From positions 1-23,129 of the forward strand of contig JANQRM010000464.1 in NCBI GenBank assembly GCA_028284565.1: a stretch of DNA of 23,129 nucleotides, read 5' to 3'. This DNA comes from Anaerolineae bacterium (GTDB lineage: Bacteria; Chloroflexota; Anaerolineae; Aggregatilineales; Phototrophicaceae). Positions 6,953 to 14,959 of the stretch are shown one piece after another. Below the pieces are notes generated by a model. The model had not been told where the DNA came from, did no database searches, and was given only the letters and a program-made list of their open reading frames with translations. Numbering within the stretch: position 1 is the first letter of the stretch; each line of letters opens with the position of its first letter. Made by a program: the position numbers and the translations under genes.

Positions 6953-8491
6953 TCAACCAATCATATCGGCAATGACCACTAGCCGTTCATAATAGATGCC
7001 TTCTTGTGCATGAAAAGAGGGAATGTCGCAGGTAATCAGTGTCACGCGATTGTGTGCTGTCGGATAGACGACGCTTATATCTGTATAATTGACGGTACGA
7101 ATATCGGTGACGACATAGCGTTGGATGCGTTCACCGTCTTGTACAATAACTTCATCTCCGAGACGAATCCCGTAGAGATTGTTGAATATCCCAGCTGAAC
7201 CATCTGGCATTTGAGAGTGTCCACCGAGTGCCATGTTGCCTACACCATCGATCCATGCCGTGCCTTGTAGATGTCCGACTTGTGGCTCCCACGGATTAAT
7301 CGCCCAACTCACGCCATCGAGAGGAAAAGTCGTGATGCCCACTTGGATTCCGGCGGACGGGACAGAGAGGACGCGCCCGCTTGTGGGTCGCTGTGGTGCT
7401 TGGGATACATTGGAAACTGTGGTTTGTGTTTGATTGTTGACAATGACGACAGGACGTTGACTTTCAATTACTGTTTCGATGGTGTCTGTATCGACATTCC
7501 ATACGCCGAGTACCCCATCTGTCCCGACTGAGGCAGCGAGGGTGCGGTCTGCATTGAGGGTGAGGTGTGTAATCGGCGCGCCGTTGCCACGAATGAAGGA
7601 GAGTTCTTTGCCGAGTTCAATCTCACCATCGACATCCCAGAGACGAACTGTGCCATCTAATCCTGTAGACATCGCTACGCCTATCTCCGACGTGAAGCCG
7701 ACTCCCATAACGGGTGCGAGATGCCCTTCCATAAGCAAGGGTTCAATTGATTCGTCGCTATCTTTAGCGTTTTCAATATCCCAGAGCATGACATGCCCGT
7801 TTTGATCGCCTGACAGTAAGGTGTTGCCATTGGGAGAAAAGACGAGGCTAATAATCGTGGCGTTATGTCCCTTTAGTGGAGCAAGCCACATGCCTGCTTC
7901 ATCCCAGATGCCCCAGAGCCAGAGTGTGCCGTCTACCCCGCCGGAGGCTAATGTTGTGCCATCGGGACTGAGTGCAATATCCCAGACAGCTCCGCCATAA
8001 TGCTCAAAATTGGCGACGATGGTTTGTGTCTGCCAATGTAACACGACGATTTGTCCATCTAGCCCAGTCGAGATGAGGAGTTCACCATCGGTTGTGAATA
8101 GCAATTCGCTAACTTCTTCCGTGTGATGCTCAAGGAGCGCAATGGATTCACCTGTGTTAATATCCCAAATCCAAATCGCATTGTCGCGTCCGCCCGAAAC
8201 CAATAGGTTACCATTGGGATGGAAGGCGAGACTTGTCACCCAATCGCCATGTCCAGCGAAGATGACGGTATTGTCACCTGTGTCACTATCCCATAATCGT
8301 ACTGTATTGTCGCGTCCGCCGGATGCAATTATTTCACCATCTGGACTAAAGGCAACGGCATCCAACGAGCCAGTAAAGACTTGCATGGCAGATACTTGCG
8401 TGATGGGGGATTCGTCGATGTTCTCTTGAGCAAGCGCGGGAACTATCAGTAATAAGAGAAGCAATAAGATAAAAATTTTGGAAAAATTCAT
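6953..8491 (-). CDS. Secreted WD40-propeller/sortase fusion protein
   Basis: A 512-residue protein. An N-terminal signal or anchor (MNFSKIFILLLLLLLIVPALAQ) is followed by seven WD40 blades (about 38-342; repeated SGGRDN, RLWD, WIWD motifs), which should close one propeller. A linker leads to a C-terminal sortase domain (about 373-510) with H425 in LGGHS, C488 in TLITCDIP and R503 in YYERLVV, the His-Cys-Arg triad of transpeptidases that join surface proteins to an acceptor amine. The fold type resembles class D/E-like sortases. The ATG at 8491 is preferred because it gives a normal signal peptide; the frame extends to a GTG at 8545 but adds an atypical leader. No LPxTG-like sorting signal is visible in the window, so the substrate must be elsewhere or non-canonical. 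Confidence 0.88.
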   Translation of the reverse strand: MNFSKIFILLLLLLLIVPALAQENIDESPITQVSAMQVFTGSLDAVAFSPDGEIIASGGRDNTVRLWDSDTGDNTVIFAGHGDWVTSLAFHPNGNLLVSGGRDNAIWIWDINTGESIALLEHHTEEVSELLFTTDGELLISTGLDGQIVVLHWQTQTIVANFEHYGGAVWDIALSPDGTTLASGGVDGTLWLWGIWDEAGMWLAPLKGHNATIISLVFSPNGNTLLSGDQNGHVMLWDIENAKDSDESIEPLLMEGHLAPVMGVGFTSEIGVAMSTGLDGTVRLWDVDGEIELGKELSFIRGNGAPITHLTLNADRTLAASVGTDGVLGVWNVDTDTIETVIESQRPVVIVNNQTQTTVSNVSQAPQRPTSGRVLSVPSAGIQVGITTFPLDGVSWAINPWEPQVGHLQGTAWIDGVGNMALGGHSQMPDGSAGIFNNLYGIRLGDEVIVQDGERIQRYVVTDIRTVNYTDISVVYPTAHNRVTLITCDIPSFHAQEGIYYERLVVIADMIG

Positions 8492-8550
8492 ACCACTAAC
8501 CGTGATTTTTATTGAGATATTGTAGCCGAAAACGCTTAACAACACCTTAC

Positions 8551-9321
8551 TTAACGTCGCTTGAATTCAATCCAATAATGGTCGGCGAATTTGGAGAGTG
8601 GGGATTTGTCGCCATATTTGGTTTCAAGATTAGTCAGCCATTTCAATAGTCGTGGATGTTTTTCAATTACGTTATATACATCGCTGGGTGGTAGGAAGAG
8701 TCCAAGCGGTTGCAGGTGATGAAGGTGAAAATACTCGGTAAAGTCTTCAATCATTTTATTGGGGTGGGGATAGGTAATCGTGATCGTTTCGTCGCCTTGT
8801 TGGAAATCGGCCTTACCCCGAAACCGACGAGTGGCGACTTTGAAATTGAGGTGAATCCCATGCCAGAAGGTTTCCCAGATGCAATAGGGAGCCATAATAC
8901 CTAGCCCGACAATCCCACCTTGCGGTACCCGTTGTGCGAGCCATTCTGAGAGTGGATGCCAGTCGGAGAGGCAATTTAATACGCCAAAGTTAGAGAGTAC
9001 ACCATCGTATGTATGTGGTGCTGTGTCAGGTAAGTTATGTAAGTCAAGATGGGTGATGGTAATCAAGGGTTGGTTGGATGTTTTTTCTTGTGCGACTTGC
9101 CGCATGGATTCACTTGCATCTGTGGCTGTGACTTGAATGCCATGTTCAGCTAAAAACAAAGCATCCTCACCTGTTCCACAACCGAGTTCAAGAATATGGT
9201 CGCCTACTTGCCAGTGAGATAATAAGCGTTTATGCACCTGCGCGCGTAGCCATTGCCCGATTTGTGTATTTGTAAAGTCATCATCATAGGTCGGCGCAAG
9301 CGTATCGAAGGCACTTTGCAT
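8551..9321 (-). CDS. Class I SAM-dependent methyltransferase
   Basis: A 256-residue cytosolic methyltransferase. Motif I is HILELGCGTGEDA (42-54), followed by the acidic residue that binds the SAM ribose (D68 in TATDAS), and a motif similar to post-I/II at THLDLHNLPD. The N terminus (SAFDTLAPTYDDDF) is typical of UbiE/small-molecule methyltransferases. The C-terminal half has a hydrophobic, aromatic-rich cap (APYCIWETFWHGIHLNFKV) that probably shapes the acceptor pocket. It begins 4 bases after the stop of the radical SAM gene, so the two are almost certainly co-translated. Substrate is unknown; by context it may methylate an intermediate made by the radical SAM enzymes. Confidence 0.85.
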   Translation of the reverse strand: MQSAFDTLAPTYDDDFTNTQIGQWLRAQVHKRLLSHWQVGDHILELGCGTGEDALFLAEHGIQVTATDASESMRQVAQEKTSNQPLITITHLDLHNLPDTAPHTYDGVLSNFGVLNCLSDWHPLSEWLAQRVPQGGIVGLGIMAPYCIWETFWHGIHLNFKVATRRFRGKADFQQGDETITITYPHPNKMIEDFTEYFHLHHLQPLGLFLPPSDVYNVIEKHPRLLKWLTNLETKYGDKSPLSKFADHYWIEFKRR

Positions 9322-9325
9322 GAAA

Positions 9326-10777
9326 TTATCCGACTAAATCGACATTTGGCATGGGGTTTGCTGGTTGATGGATTTGTTGTCCCTCTGTCTCTTTTTCAGA
9401 TTGTGTAAGTGCCATGCCTAAGCGTCCGATTTTAGTATTCAACCAGAGTTTGGCTTGTCGTTGAAGAGGGACATTACTATTTTTTCTAGCACGGTTGAGG
9501 GCGACTTCGTTGACCATCCAGCGGGTGGCAAAGCTGTAAAAGCGTTTGCTGTAACGTCCAGCGACGGTCAAATCACGGTCTGCATTATCGACCCAAGAAC
9601 CTTGTCGCAAGACATTCGACTCGACTTCGGCATAATAGGGTGTGCCTTTGATCGGATAGGCAACGGTTGTGAGGAAGACATCAGGGTTGCACATTTTGAG
9701 GTGTTCGACGGTTTCTTCTAAGTCTTCAACGGTTTCGCTATCATAACCGAGCATGATGAACATACCCGTTTCGATGCCAGCCTCTTGGAGCATGTGAGTC
9801 TTCTTTTGTACATCTTCGACTTTGACCTTGCGTTGCATGGCATCTAGGATTTTCTGGCTACCGCTTTCTGAGCCATTCCATAGGCGATAGCATCCCATGT
9901 CGGCGAGTTTGGCAATGACTTTCTCATTCAGACGGTCTGCACGGGAGATACACTCGAAGGGGATTTTGACATTACGCTTGTCGAGTTCGTCCGCATATTT
10001 GAAAAACCAGCGATGGTTGATGGCAAAGACATCATCCGCGTACCAGACCAAATCGGGATTGTAGGTTTCCTTTATCCAGAGTAGTTCATCGGCGGCATCT
10101 TCGGGTGTTCTGCGTCGGTGCGTATTCCCGAAGACGCTATGACTACACCACGTACAAGTATAGGGACAACCTCGTGCATGAATGACCGACACAGAGCTTT
10201 GTCCGTGATGCGTTTTCCACGTTTCCATGTAGCGTGGAATGTCAATCGCTTCTCTATCGGGCCACGGGTGCGCGCTAAGGTCTTGTATCTGTAGACGGGG
10301 GAAGTTTTCGGTGTATATTCCATCCTCATCCAAGTAGCTGATGCCTAGAATGTCACCGAGTAGGCTCATGCCATGCTTTGCAAGATGTGGAATCAACTCT
10401 TCTAGCGTGAGTTCTCCTTCACCTTTGATGATGAAGTCTGCGCCATGTTGGAGATAGTCATCGGCATAATAGGGTGGATCAGGACCACCGAGTACGACGC
10501 GAATATCGAATTGCTTACAGAATTTGACCATTTTCAGCACGTTGCGTTTGGTCATCATGTTGGTGTAGATACCAACCAGTGATGGACGCTCTTGACGAAT
10601 TAGTTCCTCAAAATCGGACATTTGCTGGAAGGTCGAATCGAATACACCAACATCGAAGCCTTTGGATTTGAGATAGGAGGAGATGTATAAAATGCCGAGT
10701 GGCGGGTAGGGCTTCATCACCGCCATTTCGTGTGGGTCATCGAACAAAAAATAACCATGTGCCAATAAAATATCCAT
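9326..10777 (-). CDS. B12-binding-domain radical SAM protein (class B-like), copy 1
   Basis: A 483-residue protein with two domains. The N-terminal Rossmann-like B12-binding domain (about 1-140) has PYPPLGILYISSYLKSKGFDV and a VVLGGPDPP strand-loop. The radical SAM TIM barrel (about 190-420) holds the [4Fe-4S] motif at C204/C208/C211 (CPYTCTWC) and a GSESGSQKILDAM segment. Relatives include cobalamin-dependent methylases and cyclases such as BchE, HpnR and phosphonate methylases. No DxHxxG base-off cobalamin motif is seen, which is common in this group. The ATG at 10777 is chosen over a TTG at 10780 because AGGA stands 7 bases upstream. It is a clear paralogue of the product at 11423-12937. 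The reaction cannot be predicted. Confidence 0.9.
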   Translation of the reverse strand: MDILLAHGYFLFDDPHEMAVMKPYPPLGILYISSYLKSKGFDVGVFDSTFQQMSDFEELIRQERPSLVGIYTNMMTKRNVLKMVKFCKQFDIRVVLGGPDPPYYADDYLQHGADFIIKGEGELTLEELIPHLAKHGMSLLGDILGISYLDEDGIYTENFPRLQIQDLSAHPWPDREAIDIPRYMETWKTHHGQSSVSVIHARGCPYTCTWCSHSVFGNTHRRRTPEDAADELLWIKETYNPDLVWYADDVFAINHRWFFKYADELDKRNVKIPFECISRADRLNEKVIAKLADMGCYRLWNGSESGSQKILDAMQRKVKVEDVQKKTHMLQEAGIETGMFIMLGYDSETVEDLEETVEHLKMCNPDVFLTTVAYPIKGTPYYAEVESNVLRQGSWVDNADRDLTVAGRYSKRFYSFATRWMVNEVALNRARKNSNVPLQRQAKLWLNTKIGRLGMALTQSEKETEGQQIHQPANPMPNVDLVG

Positions 10778-10819
10778 CAACCATTCCTATAGAAAATCAC
10801 TAAAATCGAAATACCATTT

Positions 10820-11092
10820 TTATTTATCACGGGTGAGAATGGCGGTAATCAAGAGGTCTTGTGTGCGTCCTTCGCTGGGTGGGTGTTGAATGAGACTTGC
10901 TACATCGTAGCCTTTCTGTGCGAAGGCATTGAGTTCCTTTTCGAGGGCTTTGTCGGCAAGTTCAACTCGCTTCATGGCTTTGACGAGCGCATGTCGGTCA
11001 TCTCCCTGTCGACGTGCTTGTGCCATCTCCCAGCCGGGATCGAAGAAGTTGGATAAAAATAAGGTGCGGACTGCAAATTCTTTTTGTGACAT
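10820..11092 (-). CDS. Small protein of unknown function
   Basis: A 90-residue soluble, charged protein starting MSQKEFAVRTLFLSNFFDPG and ending LLITAILTRDK. It has a long helical middle rich in Lys/Glu/Ala (VELADKALEKELNAFAQKGYDVASL). The pattern of helix, KGYDV, strand, Gly/Arg turn, strand vaguely recalls small DUF4177-like alpha/beta proteins, but I cannot assign it. It sits 12 bases after the antitoxin-like gene and 42 bases before the second radical SAM gene, within the same run. The ATG at 11092 is preferred to the in-frame TTG at 11104, which would almost touch the preceding stop. It may be an accessory subunit of the neighbouring enzymes, but this rests on position only. Confidence 0.65.
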   Translation of the reverse strand: MSQKEFAVRTLFLSNFFDPGWEMAQARRQGDDRHALVKAMKRVELADKALEKELNAFAQKGYDVASLIQHPPSEGRTQDLLITAILTRDK

Positions 11093-11104
11093 AAGGATTT
11101 CCAA

Positions 11105-11401
11105 TTATGTTTCGTATATATCTTTGTGGTGACCGATTGCAATAATTTCGATAATTTTCTCTTCTGTTAATCCTATTTCTTCAAAAACCGAACTCGCAGA
11201 TATTCGCTTGGTTTTACCTTGTTGGTGACGTTTTAATTGTTCAGCGATTTCAGAGTGTAAAGGTTTCTCATCATCTGTATCAGGTAAAACATGCTCAAAT
11301 TCAAAACGCATAATTTCAAGCTCTTCTCGAAGGATAGACCGTAATTCGCCAACAGTTAGATCCGATAGTTTTGTGGTATCAGTAATTTCGGGTGATGACA
11401 T
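11105..11401 (-). CDS. Antitoxin-like small protein, no partner seen
   Basis: A 98-residue acidic protein. The KLSDLTVGELRSILREEL segment (11-28) is a helix motif found in many small antitoxin-like or hypothetical proteins of cyanobacteria and Chloroflexota. The C-terminal part (LKRHQQGKTKRISASSVFEEIGLTEE) resembles the toxin-wrapping tail of RelB/Phd-type antitoxins. A good ribosome site (GGAG, 8 bases before the ATG) supports expression. Its neighbours are a radical SAM gene upstream and an unknown 90-residue protein downstream; neither looks like a RelE or PIN toxin. It may be an orphan antitoxin, or the motif may serve a different protein-protein contact. Function is inferred weakly. Confidence 0.65.
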   Translation of the reverse strand: MSSPEITDTTKLSDLTVGELRSILREELEIMRFEFEHVLPDTDDEKPLHSEIAEQLKRHQQGKTKRISASSVFEEIGLTEEKIIEIIAIGHHKDIYET

Positions 11402-11422
11402 TCGTTGCTCCTATAATTTGCT

Positions 11423-12937
11423 TTATTGTATCACCACATTGGGGATGCGGGTGGGTTCATGAGGCAGTTCTGCCAATTGGTCGAGTTTGCGGTTGGCGAG
11501 AGGGAGTGTCAGCCGATGATAAATCATTGCGGCAGTTTGGCGAATCAATCCGCTATGGAAGGCTTGTGGTTTACTAAGGAGTCGTTTGAGATTGCCCCAT
11601 GTTTTGCGTGAACGGTAGTCTTTATGCACGACGGTATGTAGTTGACGATAAAACTCCGTGGCGAAAGGACCTTGATAGAGCATCGCCATATCTGCGCTAT
11701 CGTACCAATTGGTGCGCCCTAATTCGCTTTTGACTTGCTCATAGAAGGGTGTGCCGGGGAGTGGATAACTGACGCTGATGCCAATGTCATCGGGCATTAA
11801 ATCGCGCACCATCTTGAGGGTGAGTTCAATATCTTTGCGGGTTTCTCCCGGATAGCCAAATTGTAAGAAGAACGCGACTTTGACACCATGTTCGTGAAGT
11901 TTACGTGTGGCTTCATAGATTTGTGTGACTTGTGTGCCTTTATCCATCGCATCGAGGATTTTCTGACTGCCACTTTCTGCGCCAATCCAGACGATTTGTG
12001 CGCCGGCGCGGGCTAATGCAGGGATGGTCTTTCCACGTAGGAGTAAATCCACTCGATTGAGGCTCTTAAATGGGATTTGCAGATTGGCTTCATCCAACAG
12101 ATCAGCGAATTCTTCTATCCATAAATCACGGATTCCCATGATGTCGTCCATGAACCAAATTTGGTCGGGATTGAAATGTTCTTTGATCCATTGCATCTCA
12201 GCAACGACATTCTGTGGACTTCGCGTATTGTATTTTTGTCCCCAGATGGGCTTGGCACACCAATTACAATGAAAGGGGCAACCTCGTGTGGTGACAAGGT
12301 TCATGCTGTAATAGCCATGATGCTCTACCCAAACTTTGCGATACTTATCTCTATCGACTAGCTCCCAAGCAGGGAAGGGCAGGGAATCTAAGTCTCGAAT
12401 CACGGGACGAACTGGTGTTTTGACCATCTCTCCATCATGTAGATAAGCGAGACTTTGGATGTTGTAGAGGTCATCTTCTTGAGCGTTCTCAACTCCAACC
12501 GACTCCAGATAATCCATCAATTCAGCAAGTGTTTCTTCACCTTCGCCAATGAGGACATAATCGGCTCCGCGCTCTAAATAGGCTTCGGTGTGATCGGTCA
12601 TGTCTGCGCCACATACGATGAGGGTACACCCTTGTGCTTTGGCAGAATCCATCATGGCAAACGCCGCCTCACGCATCCGTAGCAGAGTCATTTTGCTGAG
12701 ATAATTGAAGTTATCCTCATAAATAATCGCATATTTCGGTTGATAATCATCAAGTGCGCGATCCCATTCATCTGTCGAATCTGCCAGCATCGCATCGAAC
12801 AAGGCGACATCAAAGCCACGTTCTCGCGTATAGGAGGCGGCATAGAGTGCGCCAAGTGGAGGATAGGGTTGCATGGCATCCCACAACTTTTGGTCGAAGC
12901 GGAGATAATACGATTGTCCGAATAGAATGTCTGTCAT
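11423..12937 (-). CDS. B12-binding-domain radical SAM protein (class B-like), copy 2
   Basis: A 504-residue paralogue of the product at 9326-10777, sharing its domain order: a B12-binding Rossmann domain (MQPYPPLGALYAASYTRERG, then YVLIGEGEETLAEL) and a radical SAM barrel with C220/C224/C227 (CPFHCNWC) and GAESGSQKILDAMDKG. An SYPLPGTPFYEQV segment matches YPIKGTPYYAEV in copy 1. The frame extends to 13018 but overlaps the amidohydrolase gene; the ATG at 12937, preceded by AGGAAG at 12942-12947, is the better start and aligns with copy 1. It begins 14 bases after the amidohydrolase stop. It likely performs a radical methylation, cyclisation or rearrangement on an intermediate shared with its paralogue; the substrate is unknown. 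Confidence 0.9.
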   Translation of the reverse strand: MTDILFGQSYYLRFDQKLWDAMQPYPPLGALYAASYTRERGFDVALFDAMLADSTDEWDRALDDYQPKYAIIYEDNFNYLSKMTLLRMREAAFAMMDSAKAQGCTLIVCGADMTDHTEAYLERGADYVLIGEGEETLAELMDYLESVGVENAQEDDLYNIQSLAYLHDGEMVKTPVRPVIRDLDSLPFPAWELVDRDKYRKVWVEHHGYYSMNLVTTRGCPFHCNWCAKPIWGQKYNTRSPQNVVAEMQWIKEHFNPDQIWFMDDIMGIRDLWIEEFADLLDEANLQIPFKSLNRVDLLLRGKTIPALARAGAQIVWIGAESGSQKILDAMDKGTQVTQIYEATRKLHEHGVKVAFFLQFGYPGETRKDIELTLKMVRDLMPDDIGISVSYPLPGTPFYEQVKSELGRTNWYDSADMAMLYQGPFATEFYRQLHTVVHKDYRSRKTWGNLKRLLSKPQAFHSGLIRQTAAMIYHRLTLPLANRKLDQLAELPHEPTRIPNVVIQ

Positions 12938-12951
12938 ACCACTTCCTATAG

Positions 12952-14133
12952 TCAAAAGAAGATAAAACGCTTTTTGGGTGTTTCTAACAATTCTAACCCC
13001 GACTCCTGCAGTTTGCACTTTTGAATTTGTCGGGCGAGCTTGAGATTAATGGCTTTTGGGACTCCATCAAGTGTGCCGGATACGGTTTTGATATGGGGAA
13101 ACTTCGCCATTAAATCTGGGTCACCAATTTGTGGGATGCCATCTTTGACAATGAGCTTGATGTATTTGCGACGGTCATCTGGGATAATCCAATCGGCTTT
13201 TGAGCCAACATTCAAGTTACCAACATTGGATAGCCCTAATATTTTCGCAGATAGACAGGTCGTCATTGCAATTCCATTATCTGCCATAGGTTGTTGAGTA
13301 TATGCGCTCGCTTGAAGTTCATCCAATAAATCGCCATCGGCTGTGAGTCGTGAATCACTCCCAAGAGCAATTTTCCCACCCATAAGCAACCATTGCTCGA
13401 CATCTTCAAACGTTTTACCCAGTAAGTATTTATTCGTTGATGGACACCAAATCAATCCGCGAACTCGCTGGCTAGCATCGGCAATATCGTCTTTGCTCAA
13501 TCCAACGCCATGTATCAAAACTGTATTTTCACCCACACAACCAATTGCTTTTAACTTTTGGTATTCCTCACTTGCAACTCTGTCTGTACCTTCTGCCAGA
13601 TGGATAAACCATGGCACATCTTTGGGTGTGTTTTGATAGGATTCGACGATTTCGGCATCGGTGCTGAAGTGGAGGGAATGCGCCCAACCGTAAGGTCGAA
13701 ACACTCTCACAGGAAAATCTTTATGAAAGAGTTGCGGATGGGATGCACCATGTTGAGCAACGGTTGTGACACCACAGATTAGGTTCTTCAATGCACCGAT
13801 GAAGAGTTTGTCCCACAAAGGATAGGCTCGCAGGGACTTGTAGGGTTCGGTATCTAACTGTGCGTTGACCTCTTCTCCCCATTCATGAGCATTCGGATAG
13901 ACCTCACGAAATTTGGTGCGTGGGAAGTGGTTGAGTTCAAGGTGGTCGTGAGCATTGATGAGTGCTGGCATGATTCGATGTCCCTCTAAGTCAATGACGA
14001 GCGAGTCGGGATGAGGCTCACGAAGGACAAAATCGGTGGCATACAAATCTCGCTCTTCAATCACCTGATTCCAGCTAGGGTCTTGAATAGAGTTAACAAC
14101 AGAGACGTTTTTGATATGGAGTGGACGGAGCAT
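12952..14133 (-). CDS. Metal-dependent amidohydrolase (TRZ/ATZ-like)
   Basis: A 393-residue amidohydrolase-superfamily enzyme with the expected metal and catalytic residues: H62 and H64 in NAHDHLELN, H178 and E181 in HLAEG, H208 in LIHGVG, D260 in LGSDSRLTADG. A small beta-sandwich is formed by the N terminus (LHIKNVSVVN) and the C-terminal segment after NVGSKADW. The layout matches the chlorohydrolase/deaminase branch (TRZ/ATZ, SAH or guanine deaminase relatives), which hydrolyses C-N or C-halogen bonds on rings. The C terminus has an unusual extension (PHIKTVSGTLDGVPKAINL) of about 70 residues. It starts 17 bases after the methyltransferase stop. In this setting it may be a tailoring hydrolase of the radical SAM pathway; its substrate is not predictable. 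Confidence 0.87.
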   Translation of the reverse strand: MLRPLHIKNVSVVNSIQDPSWNQVIEERDLYATDFVLREPHPDSLVIDLEGHRIMPALINAHDHLELNHFPRTKFREVYPNAHEWGEEVNAQLDTEPYKSLRAYPLWDKLFIGALKNLICGVTTVAQHGASHPQLFHKDFPVRVFRPYGWAHSLHFSTDAEIVESYQNTPKDVPWFIHLAEGTDRVASEEYQKLKAIGCVGENTVLIHGVGLSKDDIADASQRVRGLIWCPSTNKYLLGKTFEDVEQWLLMGGKIALGSDSRLTADGDLLDELQASAYTQQPMADNGIAMTTCLSAKILGLSNVGNLNVGSKADWIIPDDRRKYIKLIVKDGIPQIGDPDLMAKFPHIKTVSGTLDGVPKAINLKLARQIQKCKLQESGLELLETPKKRFIFF

Positions 14134-14150
14134 GAAATCGTGTTTGGTCG

Positions 14151-14927
14151 TTAGTTGTTCGCGCTTAATAGCAATTCGACATTTAAGATAGCGGTGTTTT
14201 CTATCGGTTCTTCAGGATTTAGACTATAGATATTAAGAGCTTCTTTGGTGGCTTTTACCCCTGCTTCCCAGACCTCATCCGGCATTAACCATGTGGATGA
14301 CCACATGCGGTTTTCGATGGGATAGAGTAGTTCCTTAGGTGTCTGCATCTTGGTATAGTTGTATTGATAAACTTCATTAATTGATTGCCAACCTTTGGCT
14401 CGTATTTGTTCTGGAAGGGATGTTCTTGACAGGCTCACATCTTTGTTGAATTTGGTCGCGTTATTCCAAGCTGTTGCAAGCGGATTGTCATCGCGCCACG
14501 AAGCCCAGACTTGTATGAGTGGGGCATCGGGCTTGAGGACACGTGCAACTTCATCAAGCACCCCTGCTAAATCTGCAACGAGATGAAATACATGCACTGC
14601 CATAATTGCATCAAAGCGATTATTGGGATAAGGTAACTGTGAGGCATCTGCTTGCGCCAAATAAACACGATTAACGTCCTTTTTGGATTGCAATTGCCTC
14701 ATCATTTTAGAAGAAATATCTGCGCCGAAGATTTTGTCCACATAAGACGATAGGGGCAGAGCCACCCGTCCTGTTCCGATGCCGATTTCGAGCAAGGTAT
14801 CTGTTGATTTCAGATTAGCCGAATTCACAATAAATTGAATCAGATAATCTCGCTCATGATCGGGGAAGGCGCGTGTGGCATCGTAATAATCGGCGGCGCG
14901 GTCAAAGTTGACGGATTGTTCGGGCAT
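14151..14927 (-). CDS. Class I SAM-dependent methyltransferase, first gene of the operon
   Basis: A 258-residue cytosolic methyltransferase. The N terminus has NFDRAADYYDATRAFP, motif I is LLEIGIGTGRVALPL (45-59), the SAM ribose-binding acid is D70 (GADISSKMM), and AQADASQLPYPNNRFDAIMAVHVFHLV contains motif II. RVLKPDAPLIQVW matches motif III. This is the UbiE/Methyltransf_11 pattern. AAGGA lies 8 bases before the ATG, and a TATAGT box lies about 33 bases upstream, so it probably leads the long minus-strand operon. It differs clearly from the second methyltransferase at 8551-9321 and is not a recent duplicate of it. Substrate unknown. Confidence 0.85.
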   Translation of the reverse strand: MPEQSVNFDRAADYYDATRAFPDHERDYLIQFIVNSANLKSTDTLLEIGIGTGRVALPLSSYVDKIFGADISSKMMRQLQSKKDVNRVYLAQADASQLPYPNNRFDAIMAVHVFHLVADLAGVLDEVARVLKPDAPLIQVWASWRDDNPLATAWNNATKFNKDVSLSRTSLPEQIRAKGWQSINEVYQYNYTKMQTPKELLYPIENRMWSSTWLMPDEVWEAGVKATKEALNIYSLNPEEPIENTAILNVELLLSANN

Positions 14928-14959
14928 CTGATGAGTCCTTGTTGTGGACGATAGCTACC

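Noticed and set aside
8519..8524. Internal promoter before the sortase fusion (TACAAT box)
   Set aside because: The -10-like hexamer is present in the 60-base gap, but no acceptable -35 lies 16-18 bases upstream, so it is too weak to list.
10820..11092. The 90-residue protein as a RelE/ParE-type toxin for the antitoxin-like neighbour
   Set aside because: It lacks the compact basic beta-sheet pattern and C-terminal basic residues of RelE/ParE toxins; no similarity could be seen.
12938..13018. Longer start at 13018 for the second radical SAM protein
   Set aside because: It overlaps the amidohydrolase 3' end; the ATG at 12937 has AGGAAG just upstream and matches the paralogue's N terminus.
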